Assembly (NCBI GenBank): GCA_031367405.1
Contig: JANLPT010000002.1
Span: 1 to 6,119 of the forward strand
Origin: JALHNI01 sp031367405
GTDB taxonomy: Bacteria > Acidobacteriota > Terriglobia > Bryobacterales > Bryobacteraceae
Direction of reading: 5' to 3'
Length of the DNA: 6,119 bases
Below are positions 1 through 5,622 of this stretch, piece by piece. The notes below the pieces were generated by a model. That model saw only the letters and a list, made by a program, of their open reading frames with translations, ran no database searches and was not told the DNA's origin. Position 1 is the first letter of the stretch. Each line of letters opens with the position of its first letter. Position numbers and translations under genes: made by a program.

Positions 1-819
1 GTCGGGCGTTTCGCCGTCGTCCTCCAGCGCGAAGCGGCCTCCGATCGAGGTGGCCGAGAGGGGCCCTTTCTGGTCGAGATACCACTGCATGATGTCGATA
101 GAATGCGCGCCAAGATTGGTCATCTGGCCGCCGGAGAAATCCCAGAACCAGCGGAAATGATAGATGCCGCGATGTGGTGAATAGGGCTTCGCGGATGAGG
201 AGGGTCCGAGCCACATGTCATAGTCGAAGCCCTGGGGCACTTCGATATCGGGCGGCTTGCCGAAGCCCGGCATGATGTTGCGATGGGAGGCCATCTTCAC
301 CGAGTGGATTTTGCCCAGATAGCCCTGGCTCATCAATTCCTTCGCGGCTTGATAGTGTTTCCCGCTGCGTTGCTGAGTGCCCACCTGCACCACGCGGTTA
401 TGCTTGCGCGCCACCTTGGTCATCCACTTGCCTTCGTCAATGAAGAGCGTCATCGGCTTCTCGACGTAAACGTCTTTGCCGGCCGCGCAGGCCATCATGG
501 TCATCATGGCGTGCCAATGGTCGGGCGTGGAGACGACAACGGCTTGGACGTCCTTATCGTCGAGCAACTTGCGAAAGTCGCGATAGGGCTTCGTGCTGCC
601 GCCCAGCTTGGTGATGCCTTCGTCCATGCGCGGCGCGTAAGTCTCGGAGAGGGCCACCATGTCGGTGTCTTTCTGGTTCTTGAAGTCGAAGACATGCTGC
701 GCGCCGATGAGTCCGTAGCCAATGAAGCCGACGCCCACGCGGTCGTTGGCCCCCAGGACACGTTGAGAGGCGGCGGCAGTGGCGGCCGAGAGCGCAAAGG
801 AACGGCGAGTGAGAGACAT
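1..819 (-). CDS. Gfo/Idh/MocA-family oxidoreductase, Tat-exported, partial (C-terminus beyond window)
   Basis: This is an NAD(P)-dependent sugar or inositol-type dehydrogenase family protein; the substrate cannot be told from the sequence. It starts at ATG 819 and stays open for 273 codons to base 1, so the C-terminus is missing. Residues 1-24 (MSLTRRSFALSAATAAASQR...) form a twin-arginine signal, implying folding with bound cofactor before export. The Rossmann fold follows, with the dinucleotide loop GYGLIG at 34-39, a conserved STPDHWH stretch at 97-103, and the family's EKP motif at 120-122. The C-terminal domain begins around residue 150 and contains the GGQMTNLGAHSIDIMQW block at 230-246, whose His239 and Asp242 fit the usual catalytic and sugar-contacting positions. 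This variant (Tat leader, DHWHA, GGQMTNxGxH) is common in Acidobacteriota and Planctomycetes. There is no Shine-Dalgarno; a -10-like box TGATACGAT ends 8 nt upstream, suggesting a leaderless mRNA. The family assignment is secure and the reaction unknown. Confidence 0.95.
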   Translation of the reverse strand, partial: MSLTRRSFALSAATAAASQRVLGANDRVGVGFIGYGLIGAQHVFDFKNQKDTDMVALSETYAPRMDEGITKLGGSTKPYRDFRKLLDDKDVQAVVVSTPDHWHAMMTMMACAAGKDVYVEKPMTLFIDEGKWMTKVARKHNRVVQVGTQQRSGKHYQAAKELMSQGYLGKIHSVKMASHRNIMPGFGKPPDIEVPQGFDYDMWLGPSSSAKPYSPHRGIYHFRWFWDFSGGQMTNLGAHSIDIMQWYLDQKGPLSATSIGGRFALEDDGETPD

Positions 820-827
820 CGCCTGAA

Positions 828-837
828 ATCGTATCAT
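828..837. promoter_or_regulatory. Overlapping divergent -10-like elements for the oxidoreductase and the ThiE/TenI gene
   Basis: The two divergent starts (819 minus, 847 plus) are separated by only 27 bp. The minus strand reads TGA-TACGAT (bases 836-828), an extended -10-like box ending 8 nt before the ATG. The plus strand reads TATCAT (832-837), ending 9 nt before the TTG, with a weak -35-like GTGAGA at 809-814 at 17-bp spacing. The two hexamers share the central TA at 832-833, so one symmetric site could serve both directions. This is inferred from sequence matching only. Confidence 0.45.
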
Positions 838-846
838 TGAATCGAT

Positions 847-1401
847 TTGATTTCTCGCTACTACATTACCGATCGCAACCCACTCGGCGGCATCGACGCG
901 TTGATCGCCAACATCGCCCGCCGCCTGGACGAAGGCATCGAGATGATCCAGCTGCGCGAAAGAGACTTGCCCGTGCTGGATCAACTGGCCTTGGCTCGGC
1001 GCGTGCGGGCTCTGGCGAATCCGCATGGCGCGAAGATCCTGATCAACGACCGGCTGGACGTGGCGTTGGCCGCCGGGCTCGACGGCGTCCACTTACGCGG
1101 CGACGCGCCCGCACCCGCTGAGTTGCGAGCCTCGGTCCCCGCCGGCTTTTTGTTCGGAGTCTCCTGCCATTCGCTCGACGACGTCCACCGAGCCGACTCC
1201 GCTGACTTTGTCGTGCTGGGTCCAGTGTTCGAGTCGTTTTCAAAGCCGGGCTATGGTCCAGCGATTGGCCTGGATGGGCTGAGAAATTCAGGCAACATCG
1301 TGCCGGTGTACGCCCTCGGCGGTATCACTGAAACCAACGCGCCCGCCTGCATCGAAGCCGGTGCCGCAGGCATCGCGGCGATTACGATGTTCCAGCGCTG
1401 A
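847..1401 (+). CDS. Thiamine phosphate synthase / TenI family protein (TTG start)
   Basis: This is a 184-residue TIM-barrel protein of the ThiE/TenI superfamily. ThiE couples the thiazole phosphate and HMP pyrophosphate to make thiamine phosphate; TenI aromatises the thiazole tautomer. Family signatures appear in order: YYITDR (5-10), QLRERD (35-40), INDRLDVA (66-73), GVHL (80-83), GVSCHS (104-109), LGPVFESFSKPG (124-135), ALGGIT with Asn164 (156-164), and the phosphate-binding AAGIAAI near 173-179. Several positions are ambiguous for ThiE: the usual QxREK Lys is Arg39, and the Mg-binding Asp of the ThiE GVHLGQxD loop is not aligned (GVHLRGDAP here). At 184 residues it is shorter than a typical ThiE of about 210. 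No thi genes are adjacent, so I do not choose between thiE and tenI. An in-frame TGA at 838-840 leaves TTG 847 as the only credible start, with no Shine-Dalgarno. The last 20 bp overlap the convergent DUF4276 gene. Confidence 0.88.
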   Translation: MISRYYITDRNPLGGIDALIANIARRLDEGIEMIQLRERDLPVLDQLALARRVRALANPHGAKILINDRLDVALAAGLDGVHLRGDAPAPAELRASVPAGFLFGVSCHSLDDVHRADSADFVVLGPVFESFSKPGYGPAIGLDGLRNSGNIVPVYALGGITETNAPACIEAGAAGIAAITMFQR

Positions 1402-1948
1402 GGTTACGGATGGCTGCTTGCAACGACCTCAGGAAAAGACCACATTCGGGTGACTTTCGAACCACAGTTTCACGGTTCAGCTGGTTCAGGATGAGCCCGG
1501 CGAGCAGCGGCGAATGGTCCTTCTCGTCGTAGTGTTTGACCGGTCCGCACGGTTTGGTGATTCGACTGAGTTGCTTGAAAACGTCCGCCCGTGGCCGTAA
1601 CTCGACGTTTGGCCATTTTGGTACGCTCTGTGCTTTCACACACGGCCCAAGAGCTTTCTGAACAGCCGCGGGATCGGCGACGAACCAGCTTTCCATGGCC
1701 TGAACCCAATAGTAAGTGTGTTTGGGCCGGTTCGATGGAAGTGGGCCTTCCGCGTCCTTCAGGATCAGATGCCGAGCGCGGGGGTAGTCGCGTTGGCCTA
1801 CTCGACGAGCCTTCTCCGCTTGTTTTTTGCCGGCCCCTACCAACTCAAGTTTGATCATGTGACTGGCCGCGAGCTCAAACTCCGGCTCAAAGAATTTCCT
1901 CAGGCCCCCTTTCAGGCGCGGATCGCCTTCAAAGTAGATCCGCACCAT
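1382..1948 (-). CDS. DUF4276 family protein, probable partner of the upstream AAA ATPase
   Basis: This 188-residue protein resembles the DUF4276 family. The N-terminus MVRIYFEGD gives a beta-strand ending in Glu7 and Asp9, and a second strand LILKDAEGPL (61-70) carries a D-x-E pair at 65-67. Together these resemble the acidic motifs of Toprim nuclease folds, which is my inference. The hallmark VQAMESWFVAD (82-92) and a late KDHSPLLAGL block (143-152) match DUF4276 proteins as I recall them. DUF4276 genes are repeatedly found directly downstream of RecF/OLD-like ATPases, as here. The reading frame is open up to TTG 1987, inside the ATPase gene, but I place the start at ATG 1948, two bases past the ATPase stop, so the core strand begins at residue 2. 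GTG 1954, overlapping the ATPase TGA, is an alternative. Translation is probably coupled to the ATPase. The 3' end overlaps the ThiE/TenI gene by 20 bp. It may be a nuclease effector; the function is unproven. Confidence 0.85.
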   Translation of the reverse strand: MVRIYFEGDPRLKGGLRKFFEPEFELAASHMIKLELVGAGKKQAEKARRVGQRDYPRARHLILKDAEGPLPSNRPKHTYYWVQAMESWFVADPAAVQKALGPCVKAQSVPKWPNVELRPRADVFKQLSRITKPCGPVKHYDEKDHSPLLAGLILNQLNRETVVRKSPECGLFLRSLQAAIRNLSAGTS

Positions 1949-1950
1949 CT

Positions 1951-3066
1951 TCACCACCGGTTGCCGCCAATCGCCCCTGAGCGCCAAGTTTCTCCCAGCG
2001 ACGAATAGACCTGAAGCCAGCGGCGGATACTTGCCTTGTCCAGCCGGCGTAACGTCGTAGCGTTGTCAAAATCCTTTTCGCAAACCAGAACCGAGTCCGG
2101 GACGTGCTGTATGGCAGTGATCAATTCTGGTGAGTGGGTTGAGATGATGAGTTGGGTGCGCTCCGAAGCTTCCAGCAGTTCCTCAGCCACAATTCCGATG
2201 GCGTCAGGATGGAGGCCCAGTTCGGGTTCCTCAATCAAGATCAAAGGCGGTGGATTGGGATGGCGAAGGATGACGAGCAATTGGAGAAATCGAAGAGTTC
2301 CATCTGAAATTCGCGAGGCCGGCACGGACCCATCCAGGCGATCCTCTGCAAGCTTCAGTCCCCAATACTGCCCGGAGACTTCCGCTTTTACGCTACGATA
2401 GCTTTCGCCGAATCTCCGCAAAGCGTCATCGATACCACCCAGCAAATCGGCTTGATAGAAGTCGTGAATTATCTTGGCTAAGTTGTCACCGGTTCGAGTT
2501 AGATACCTGTCTCCCAAACCAACGGGTACACCCTGTCTGATTTCACTCAGCCCCGCCAGCCGGTAAGTCCGAATCTGGCGAAGCCGATCTTGCCATTCTC
2601 GCCACTCCGTTCCTGCGGGCATCAAATAGCTCAGGATCGAGCGCTCGCTAGCCGGTGTTTCGGCCCTGAAATGAGTCGCTAGCGGCGCTCGTCCTTGGAT
2701 CGCCGACTCGTGTCGAGTCAGGGCTGAGACTTTACTGCCAGTTCTTCGAAGGTATTCAGCGTAGATGTGCAAGCTGACACCGAACACCCCGAACACCGTC
2801 TCATACTCAAGTTTCTCCTCGAATCGAAACGCTAGCTTGGCAGCTGGACCAGCACCCACCCCCTTCGAAAGCCACGCTCCAGGTCCCCCTTGCGTTCTCA
2901 AGAATGCAGAGGAATCTTCTGTAAATCCCGTCAAAAGAGATAGGGCGTCCAGAAAGTTCGACTTGCCCGATCCATTCGCCCCGATCAGGACGTTGAGCGG
3001 CTTGAGTTCAACCTTGGCGTCGCGAAACGATAGCACATCCCGAAGATGGACAGATTGGAGGAACAC
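1951..3066 (-). CDS. AAA family ATPase (RecF/OLD-like, AAA_21 type)
   Basis: This is a 371-residue SMC/RecF-like ATPase. The N-terminus (LQSVHLRDVLSFRDAKVEL) is the usual first strand and aromatic-loop region. Walker A is GANGSGKS at 29-36. An ABC-signature-like SDGTLRF lies at 254-260, Walker B plus D-loop LILIEEPELGLHP at 275-287, and the switch His at 311 in STHSPEL. The middle (about 60-245) is the lineage-specific insertion. There is no C-terminal Toprim domain, so this is the ATPase half only; the DUF4276 gene two bases downstream probably supplies the partner activity. Two-gene ATPase plus nuclease arrangements occur in anti-phage systems such as PARIS (AriA/AriB), which suggests a similar sensing role here, by inference. 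A TGA at 3075-3073 closes the frame, so GTG 3066 is the only start. There is no clear Shine-Dalgarno; TAGAAT ends 8 nt upstream. By eye the gene is more AT-rich than its flanks, consistent with acquisition. Confidence 0.93.
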   Translation of the reverse strand: MFLQSVHLRDVLSFRDAKVELKPLNVLIGANGSGKSNFLDALSLLTGFTEDSSAFLRTQGGPGAWLSKGVGAGPAAKLAFRFEEKLEYETVFGVFGVSLHIYAEYLRRTGSKVSALTRHESAIQGRAPLATHFRAETPASERSILSYLMPAGTEWREWQDRLRQIRTYRLAGLSEIRQGVPVGLGDRYLTRTGDNLAKIIHDFYQADLLGGIDDALRRFGESYRSVKAEVSGQYWGLKLAEDRLDGSVPASRISDGTLRFLQLLVILRHPNPPPLILIEEPELGLHPDAIGIVAEELLEASERTQLIISTHSPELITAIQHVPDSVLVCEKDFDNATTLRRLDKASIRRWLQVYSSLGETWRSGAIGGNRW

Positions 3067-3074
3067 AGAACTTC

Positions 3075-3080
3075 ATTCTA
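3075..3080 (-). promoter_or_regulatory. -10-like box of the ATPase/DUF4276 operon
   Basis: The minus strand reads TAGAAT here, a 5/6 match to TATAAT, ending 8 nt before the GTG start of the ATPase, which would put transcription initiation at or next to the start codon. No convincing -35 was found at 16-18 bp spacing. The box overlaps the TAG that ends the carB remnant. Confidence 0.4.
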
Positions 3081-3176
3081 CGACTTCGCGATGCCCGCGC
3101 CCGCCTGAATCTCCCGCAGATTCTACGCCAGAATTGGGTCGCGCCGGGCGCGAGGTGAACGTTTCAACCGTTGCCT
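3078..3176 (-). pseudogene. Decayed duplicate of the carB 3' end
   Basis: Read on the minus strand, this stretch parallels the C-terminus of the real CarB encoded at 5647-6119. The first part gives KATVETFTSR against KAAVEAFTSR in CarB. One extra base then shifts the frame, and the next frame gives RDPILA*NLREIQAG against RDPIRVWNLQEIHAP, with the CarB Trp codon TGG replaced by TAG, followed by a final TAG at 3080-3078 close to the expected CarB end. By hand alignment the two ungapped blocks match at 21 of 27 and 29 of 39 bases. Frameshift plus stop mark it as non-functional. It lies 11 bp upstream of the ATPase start and in the same orientation as carB. I see no convincing similarity further upstream, so only the tail of carB is present. 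An unrelated carB-like donor rather than the local gene is possible. Confidence 0.65.
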
Positions 3177-3242
3177 TCCGCGCCTTCGCCAAACAAGGGC
3201 CCTGAGTTCGGATTCGGCAGACGACCCATAGGCCGCTCCCCG

Positions 3243-3251
3243 TGCTATTCT
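3243..3251 (+). promoter_or_regulatory. Extended -10-like box upstream of the amidohydrolase
   Basis: TGC-TATTCT is an extended -10 (TGn plus TATnnT) ending 6 nt before ATG 3258. This spacing predicts a leaderless transcript, and no Shine-Dalgarno is visible before the ATG. No good -35 was seen at 17-bp spacing (GACCCA), which an extended -10 may not need. Confidence 0.45.
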
Positions 3252-3257
3252 CCGGCA

Positions 3258-4970
3258 ATGAAACCCGATAACAGCCGCCGCGAATTCCTCGGACTCACAC
3301 GCAGCGCCGGAATGGCCGCCCTTATCGGCGGAGCCTGGCCGCGCTTTGCCGGTGCCGCAGGCCCCGAAACCGACTTGGTCGTCTTCAACGCCAAGGTCTA
3401 CACCGTCGATTCTCGCGCGCCCAAAGCGGAAGCGTTCGCCATCAAGTCCGGCCGTTTCACTGCCGTTGGCACCACGGCCGAAGTTCGCTCGCTGATCGGC
3501 AAGGGTACCCAGCAGTTCGACGCCAAAGGCATGACCATCGTCCCCGGCTTTATCGACTGCCACAATCACGCCCCCGGCGAAGTGCTGGTCTACGAGGTGT
3601 TAGTCGGCAATCCCTACGTGGTCGAGTTTGTCACCATCGATAGCATCGTCGAGAAACTGCGCGCCAAAGCCGCCCAAACGCCGGCCGGCACCTGGGTGGA
3701 AGGTTACTTCTTTGACGACACCAAGGTGAAGGACAAGCGATTGCTAAACGTCCGCGATCTCGACCGTGTCTCCCAGGACCATCCAGTCGTCGTGCACCAC
3801 CGCGGCGGCCATACGTCGTTCTACAACAGCAAGGCTTTCCAGACGGCGGACGTCAACCGGCAGACGCCCAATCCGCCCGGCGGTACCTTCGACCGCGATG
3901 CCAGCGGCGCCTTAAACGGCCGCGTAACTGACCTCGCCAAGGAAGTATTGAGGAAGGCCGGGAAGCGTGCCACTTACACGCCCGAACAGCAAGCCCAGCG
4001 CAGCCGCGTCGGCTTGGCACATATCTCAAAACAATTTGCGAAATACGGCGTCACCAGCGTGCATCACGAAGGCGGTGACTTACCCGGTTTGCAAGCCATT
4101 CGCACCCGCGGCGAGTTACTCCATCGCGTAAGTTACGAAAGCTATGGCCCAGCCCTCGAAGCATTGATCGCGGCCGGCATCGAGAGCGGCTTCGGCGATG
4201 AATGGATTAAACTCGGTGCCACCGCCGAGCATACTGTCGATGGCTCGTTTTCCGAACGCACCATGGCGCTCAGCACCCCCTATCCCGGAGTTACTCCTCC
4301 GTACAAAGGCAACGTCACTGAGCCGCAAGCCGAGTTGAACGCCTGGGTGGAGCGCGTCCACCGCGCCGGCATCCAGGTGAATTGCCACGCCAATGGCGAT
4401 GTCGCGATCGACATGATGCTGACGGCCATGGAGCGGGCTCAGAAGGCCTTTCCGCGTGCCGATGCGCGTCCGAAGATCACTCACTGCACCCTGACACCGC
4501 CCGCGCTGGTGCGGCGCATCAAAGCCCTCGGCGCGGTGCCGGCGGCATTTACCACTTACGCCTACTACAATTCCGATAAGTTCGCCTACTACGGCGAGGA
4601 GATGATGAAGAATTGCATGCCCTATCGCTCGTGGCTCGATGCCGGCATCATGGCGGCCGCCGGTTCCGACTTCAGCCCCGGCCCCTTCGATCCCCGCATG
4701 GCCATCCAGGGCATGGCCACCCGTACCGGCTGGGACGGCAAGACCTGGGGTGCCAACCAACGCATCAGCGTCGAGGAGGCGCTCCGCGTGAATACGATCA
4801 ACGGGGCTTATAATTCACACGAAGAGGCGATCAAGGGCTCCATCACGGCCGGCAAGCTCGCGGACTTCGTCGTCCTCTCCGGCGATTTGTTCACCGTGGC
4901 GCTGGACAAGATCAAAGACTTGCAAATCGTCCGCACCGTCGTTGGCGGTAACACCGTCTATCAGGCTTAG
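3258..4970 (+). CDS. Amidohydrolase family protein (YtcJ-like, amidohydrolase_3), Tat-exported
   Basis: This is a complete 570-residue metal-dependent amidohydrolase. Residues 1-34 hold a twin-arginine signal (SRREFLGLT at 6-14, hydrophobic stretch, then AGAAG), so the enzyme probably acts outside the cytoplasm. The N-terminal beta-sandwich strand DLVVFNAKVYTVD (39-51) is typical. The metal-site residues of the amidohydrolase_3 family are all present: HxH at His102/His104 in GFIDCHNH, KLGATAEHTVDGSFSERT (318-335), His377 in NCHANGDVAID, His409 in ITHC, and Asp471 in AAGSDFSPGPFDP. The C-terminus returns to the sandwich (GSITAGKLADFVVLSGD, then VRTVVGGNTVYQA). Substrate is unknown; relatives act on amides, cyclic amides or N-acyl compounds. 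The frame is open upstream to 3171, but ATG 3258 is chosen because it places the Tat motif at the N-terminus. It is divergent from the ATPase operon and monocistronic, with a terminator 8 nt after its stop codon. Confidence 0.94.
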   Translation: MKPDNSRREFLGLTRSAGMAALIGGAWPRFAGAAGPETDLVVFNAKVYTVDSRAPKAEAFAIKSGRFTAVGTTAEVRSLIGKGTQQFDAKGMTIVPGFIDCHNHAPGEVLVYEVLVGNPYVVEFVTIDSIVEKLRAKAAQTPAGTWVEGYFFDDTKVKDKRLLNVRDLDRVSQDHPVVVHHRGGHTSFYNSKAFQTADVNRQTPNPPGGTFDRDASGALNGRVTDLAKEVLRKAGKRATYTPEQQAQRSRVGLAHISKQFAKYGVTSVHHEGGDLPGLQAIRTRGELLHRVSYESYGPALEALIAAGIESGFGDEWIKLGATAEHTVDGSFSERTMALSTPYPGVTPPYKGNVTEPQAELNAWVERVHRAGIQVNCHANGDVAIDMMLTAMERAQKAFPRADARPKITHCTLTPPALVRRIKALGAVPAAFTTYAYYNSDKFAYYGEEMMKNCMPYRSWLDAGIMAAAGSDFSPGPFDPRMAIQGMATRTGWDGKTWGANQRISVEEALRVNTINGAYNSHEEAIKGSITAGKLADFVVLSGDLFTVALDKIKDLQIVRTVVGGNTVYQA

Positions 4971-4978
4971 TTGAACTG

Positions 4979-5003
4979 ATTGGCGGCATCAATCGCCGAT
5001 TTT
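4979..5003 (+). terminator. Likely intrinsic terminator of the amidohydrolase gene
   Basis: Just after the stop codon, ATTGGCG (4979-4985) pairs with CGCCGAT (4994-5000) to form a 7-bp stem with one T-G wobble and an 8-nt loop, followed by a short TTTT run (5000-5003). The T-tract is brief, so the terminator may be of moderate strength. Confidence 0.5.
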
Positions 5004-5030
5004 GCCCGCGGATCGCCTCCGGCCTGAAAA

Positions 5031-5059
5031 TTGAGTAGCGCCCCGGCTCGTGCTACAAA
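5031..5059 (+). promoter_or_regulatory. Promoter of the small 67-residue gene
   Basis: TTGAGT (5031-5036) and TACAAA (5054-5059) are separated by exactly 17 bp, and the second is preceded by TGC, giving an extended -10. The -10 ends 8 nt before ATG 5068, which again predicts a leaderless mRNA. The CGTGCTA core is the same as in the amidohydrolase promoter. Confidence 0.5.
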
Positions 5060-5067
5060 CGAAACGT

Positions 5068-5271
5068 ATGGACAAGGCGATCCAGCGATATATCGACTTG
5101 GACGAAATGAAAGCGGACGAGTACCGCTATTGGCAGAGCCGCCCCGTGTACGAGCGAGTGGCCGCCGTTTCAGAACTTACCCAAGAACTTTACCGGATGA
5201 ATGGCGTGGGGCCAGATGCATTCAGACTTCAGAGAACTCTTGTCCGTTTTGAACGACTGCCAGGTTCGTAG
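5068..5271 (+). CDS. Small conserved hypothetical protein, orphan antitoxin-like
   Basis: This encodes a 67-residue soluble, charged, mostly helical protein with no signal or membrane segment. The core LDEMKADEYRYWQSRP (11-26), a VYERVAAVSELT helix (27-38) and the ending RLQRTLVRFERLPG (53-66) belong to a small family I recall from Acidobacteriota and other soil bacteria, where a putative nucleotidyltransferase gene often follows. That pairing is from memory and is not seen here: the next gene is convergent and unrelated. If the family is an antitoxin or partner protein, this is an orphan copy. ATG 5068 is chosen over GTG 5050 because the family sequence begins MDKAxQRY and because the promoter's -10 lies inside the longer version. 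No catalytic motif is recognisable and no function is assigned. Confidence 0.72.
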   Translation: MDKAIQRYIDLDEMKADEYRYWQSRPVYERVAAVSELTQELYRMNGVGPDAFRLQRTLVRFERLPGS

Positions 5272-5272
5272 T

Positions 5273-5296
5273 TAGGTACTCGATCCTCGGTGCCTA
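5273..5296. terminator. Hairpin between two convergent small genes, possible bidirectional terminator
   Basis: TAGGTAC (5273-5279) pairs with GTGCCTA (5290-5296) with one T-G wobble. Inside, CGA (5281-5283) pairs with TCG (5287-5289) around a TCC loop, leaving T5280 bulged. It fills the whole gap between the two stop codons and covers the stop of the minus-strand gene. No T-tract follows on either side, so it may act as a 3'-end stabiliser rather than a true intrinsic terminator. Confidence 0.35.
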
Positions 5297-5602
5297 TAGT
5301 GCGTCGTCGGGCAGCACGTGAACGAGGAAAGGGACGTCAATACCCGCAGCTTTGGCGGCGGCAAACACTTGATGCCCGTCCGCACCGGCGGCAACCAAGC
5401 GCTCACCGTCAACCACGACCCATTGATCCGCATATCGCGCGCGATTTTCCTTGATCCAGTCCATCTCGCGTCGTCGATCCCGGGACCGGACCATTCTCAC
5501 GAGAGGTCCCTGCTGCAGTCCATCTGCGTACCGCAATACCTGCTCCTGCTGCCCGGCAGGTAAGCGGCGCACTTTGTCCAGAATGGCTTCTTCGAGGTTC
5601 AT
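5294..5602 (-). CDS. DUF5678 domain protein with antitoxin-like N-terminus
   Basis: This encodes a 102-residue soluble protein in two parts. Residues 1-30 (MNLEEAILDKVRRLPAGQQE... VLRYADGLQ) resemble the helical N-terminus of DUF2281/VapB-type small proteins, where a 'lP.e.q.evl.yve.L' pattern recurs. After a basic linker (36-46), residues 49-96 (WIKENRARYADQWVVVDGERLVA... ending DVPFLVHV) match the DUF5678 pattern of a short beta-strand module whose role is unknown. No toxin gene is adjacent. ATG 5602 is preceded by AGAAGG with 6-nt spacing, a good Shine-Dalgarno, unlike the other genes here, and by its own -10-like TATGAT. It lies 44 bp downstream of carB on the same strand and may also be read from carB transcripts. 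An antitoxin or DNA-associated regulatory role is inference only. Confidence 0.78.
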   Translation of the reverse strand: MNLEEAILDKVRRLPAGQQEQVLRYADGLQQGPLVRMVRSRDRRREMDWIKENRARYADQWVVVDGERLVAAGADGHQVFAAAKAAGIDVPFLVHVLPDDAL

Positions 5603-5616
5603 CTTCTGCCTTCTTG

Positions 5617-5622
5617 ATCATA
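5617..5622 (-). promoter_or_regulatory. -10-like box of the DUF5678 gene
   Basis: The minus strand reads TATGAT, a 5/6 match to TATAAT, ending 14 nt before ATG 5602. That leaves room for a short leader carrying the AGAAGG ribosome binding site. No good -35 was found. Confidence 0.35.

Noticed and set aside
283..840. 185-codon plus-strand open frame opposite the oxidoreductase
   Set aside because: It is antisense to clear Gfo/Idh/MocA sequence and has the biased composition of a shadow frame.
3067..3257. A regulatory RNA or riboswitch in the gap between the divergent ATPase and amidohydrolase
   Set aside because: The gap is accounted for by the carB remnant and -10-like boxes next to both start codons. 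Leaderless starts leave no room for a riboswitch, and no known aptamer pattern was seen.
3073..3258. 61-codon minus-strand frame upstream of the ATPase
   Set aside because: It begins antisense to the amidohydrolase start and then reads through the first half of the carB remnant; nothing supports a separate gene.
3123..3569. 148-codon minus-strand open frame ending in RRDPILA
   Set aside because: Over 3258-3569 it is antisense to the start of the amidohydrolase and has no domain pattern. Only its last codons make sense, and they belong to the carB remnant.
4116..4760. 214-codon minus-strand open frame within the amidohydrolase gene
   Set aside because: It is His/Gly/Ala-rich with no motif, lying opposite a well-supported enzyme with all its catalytic residues; a GC-driven shadow.
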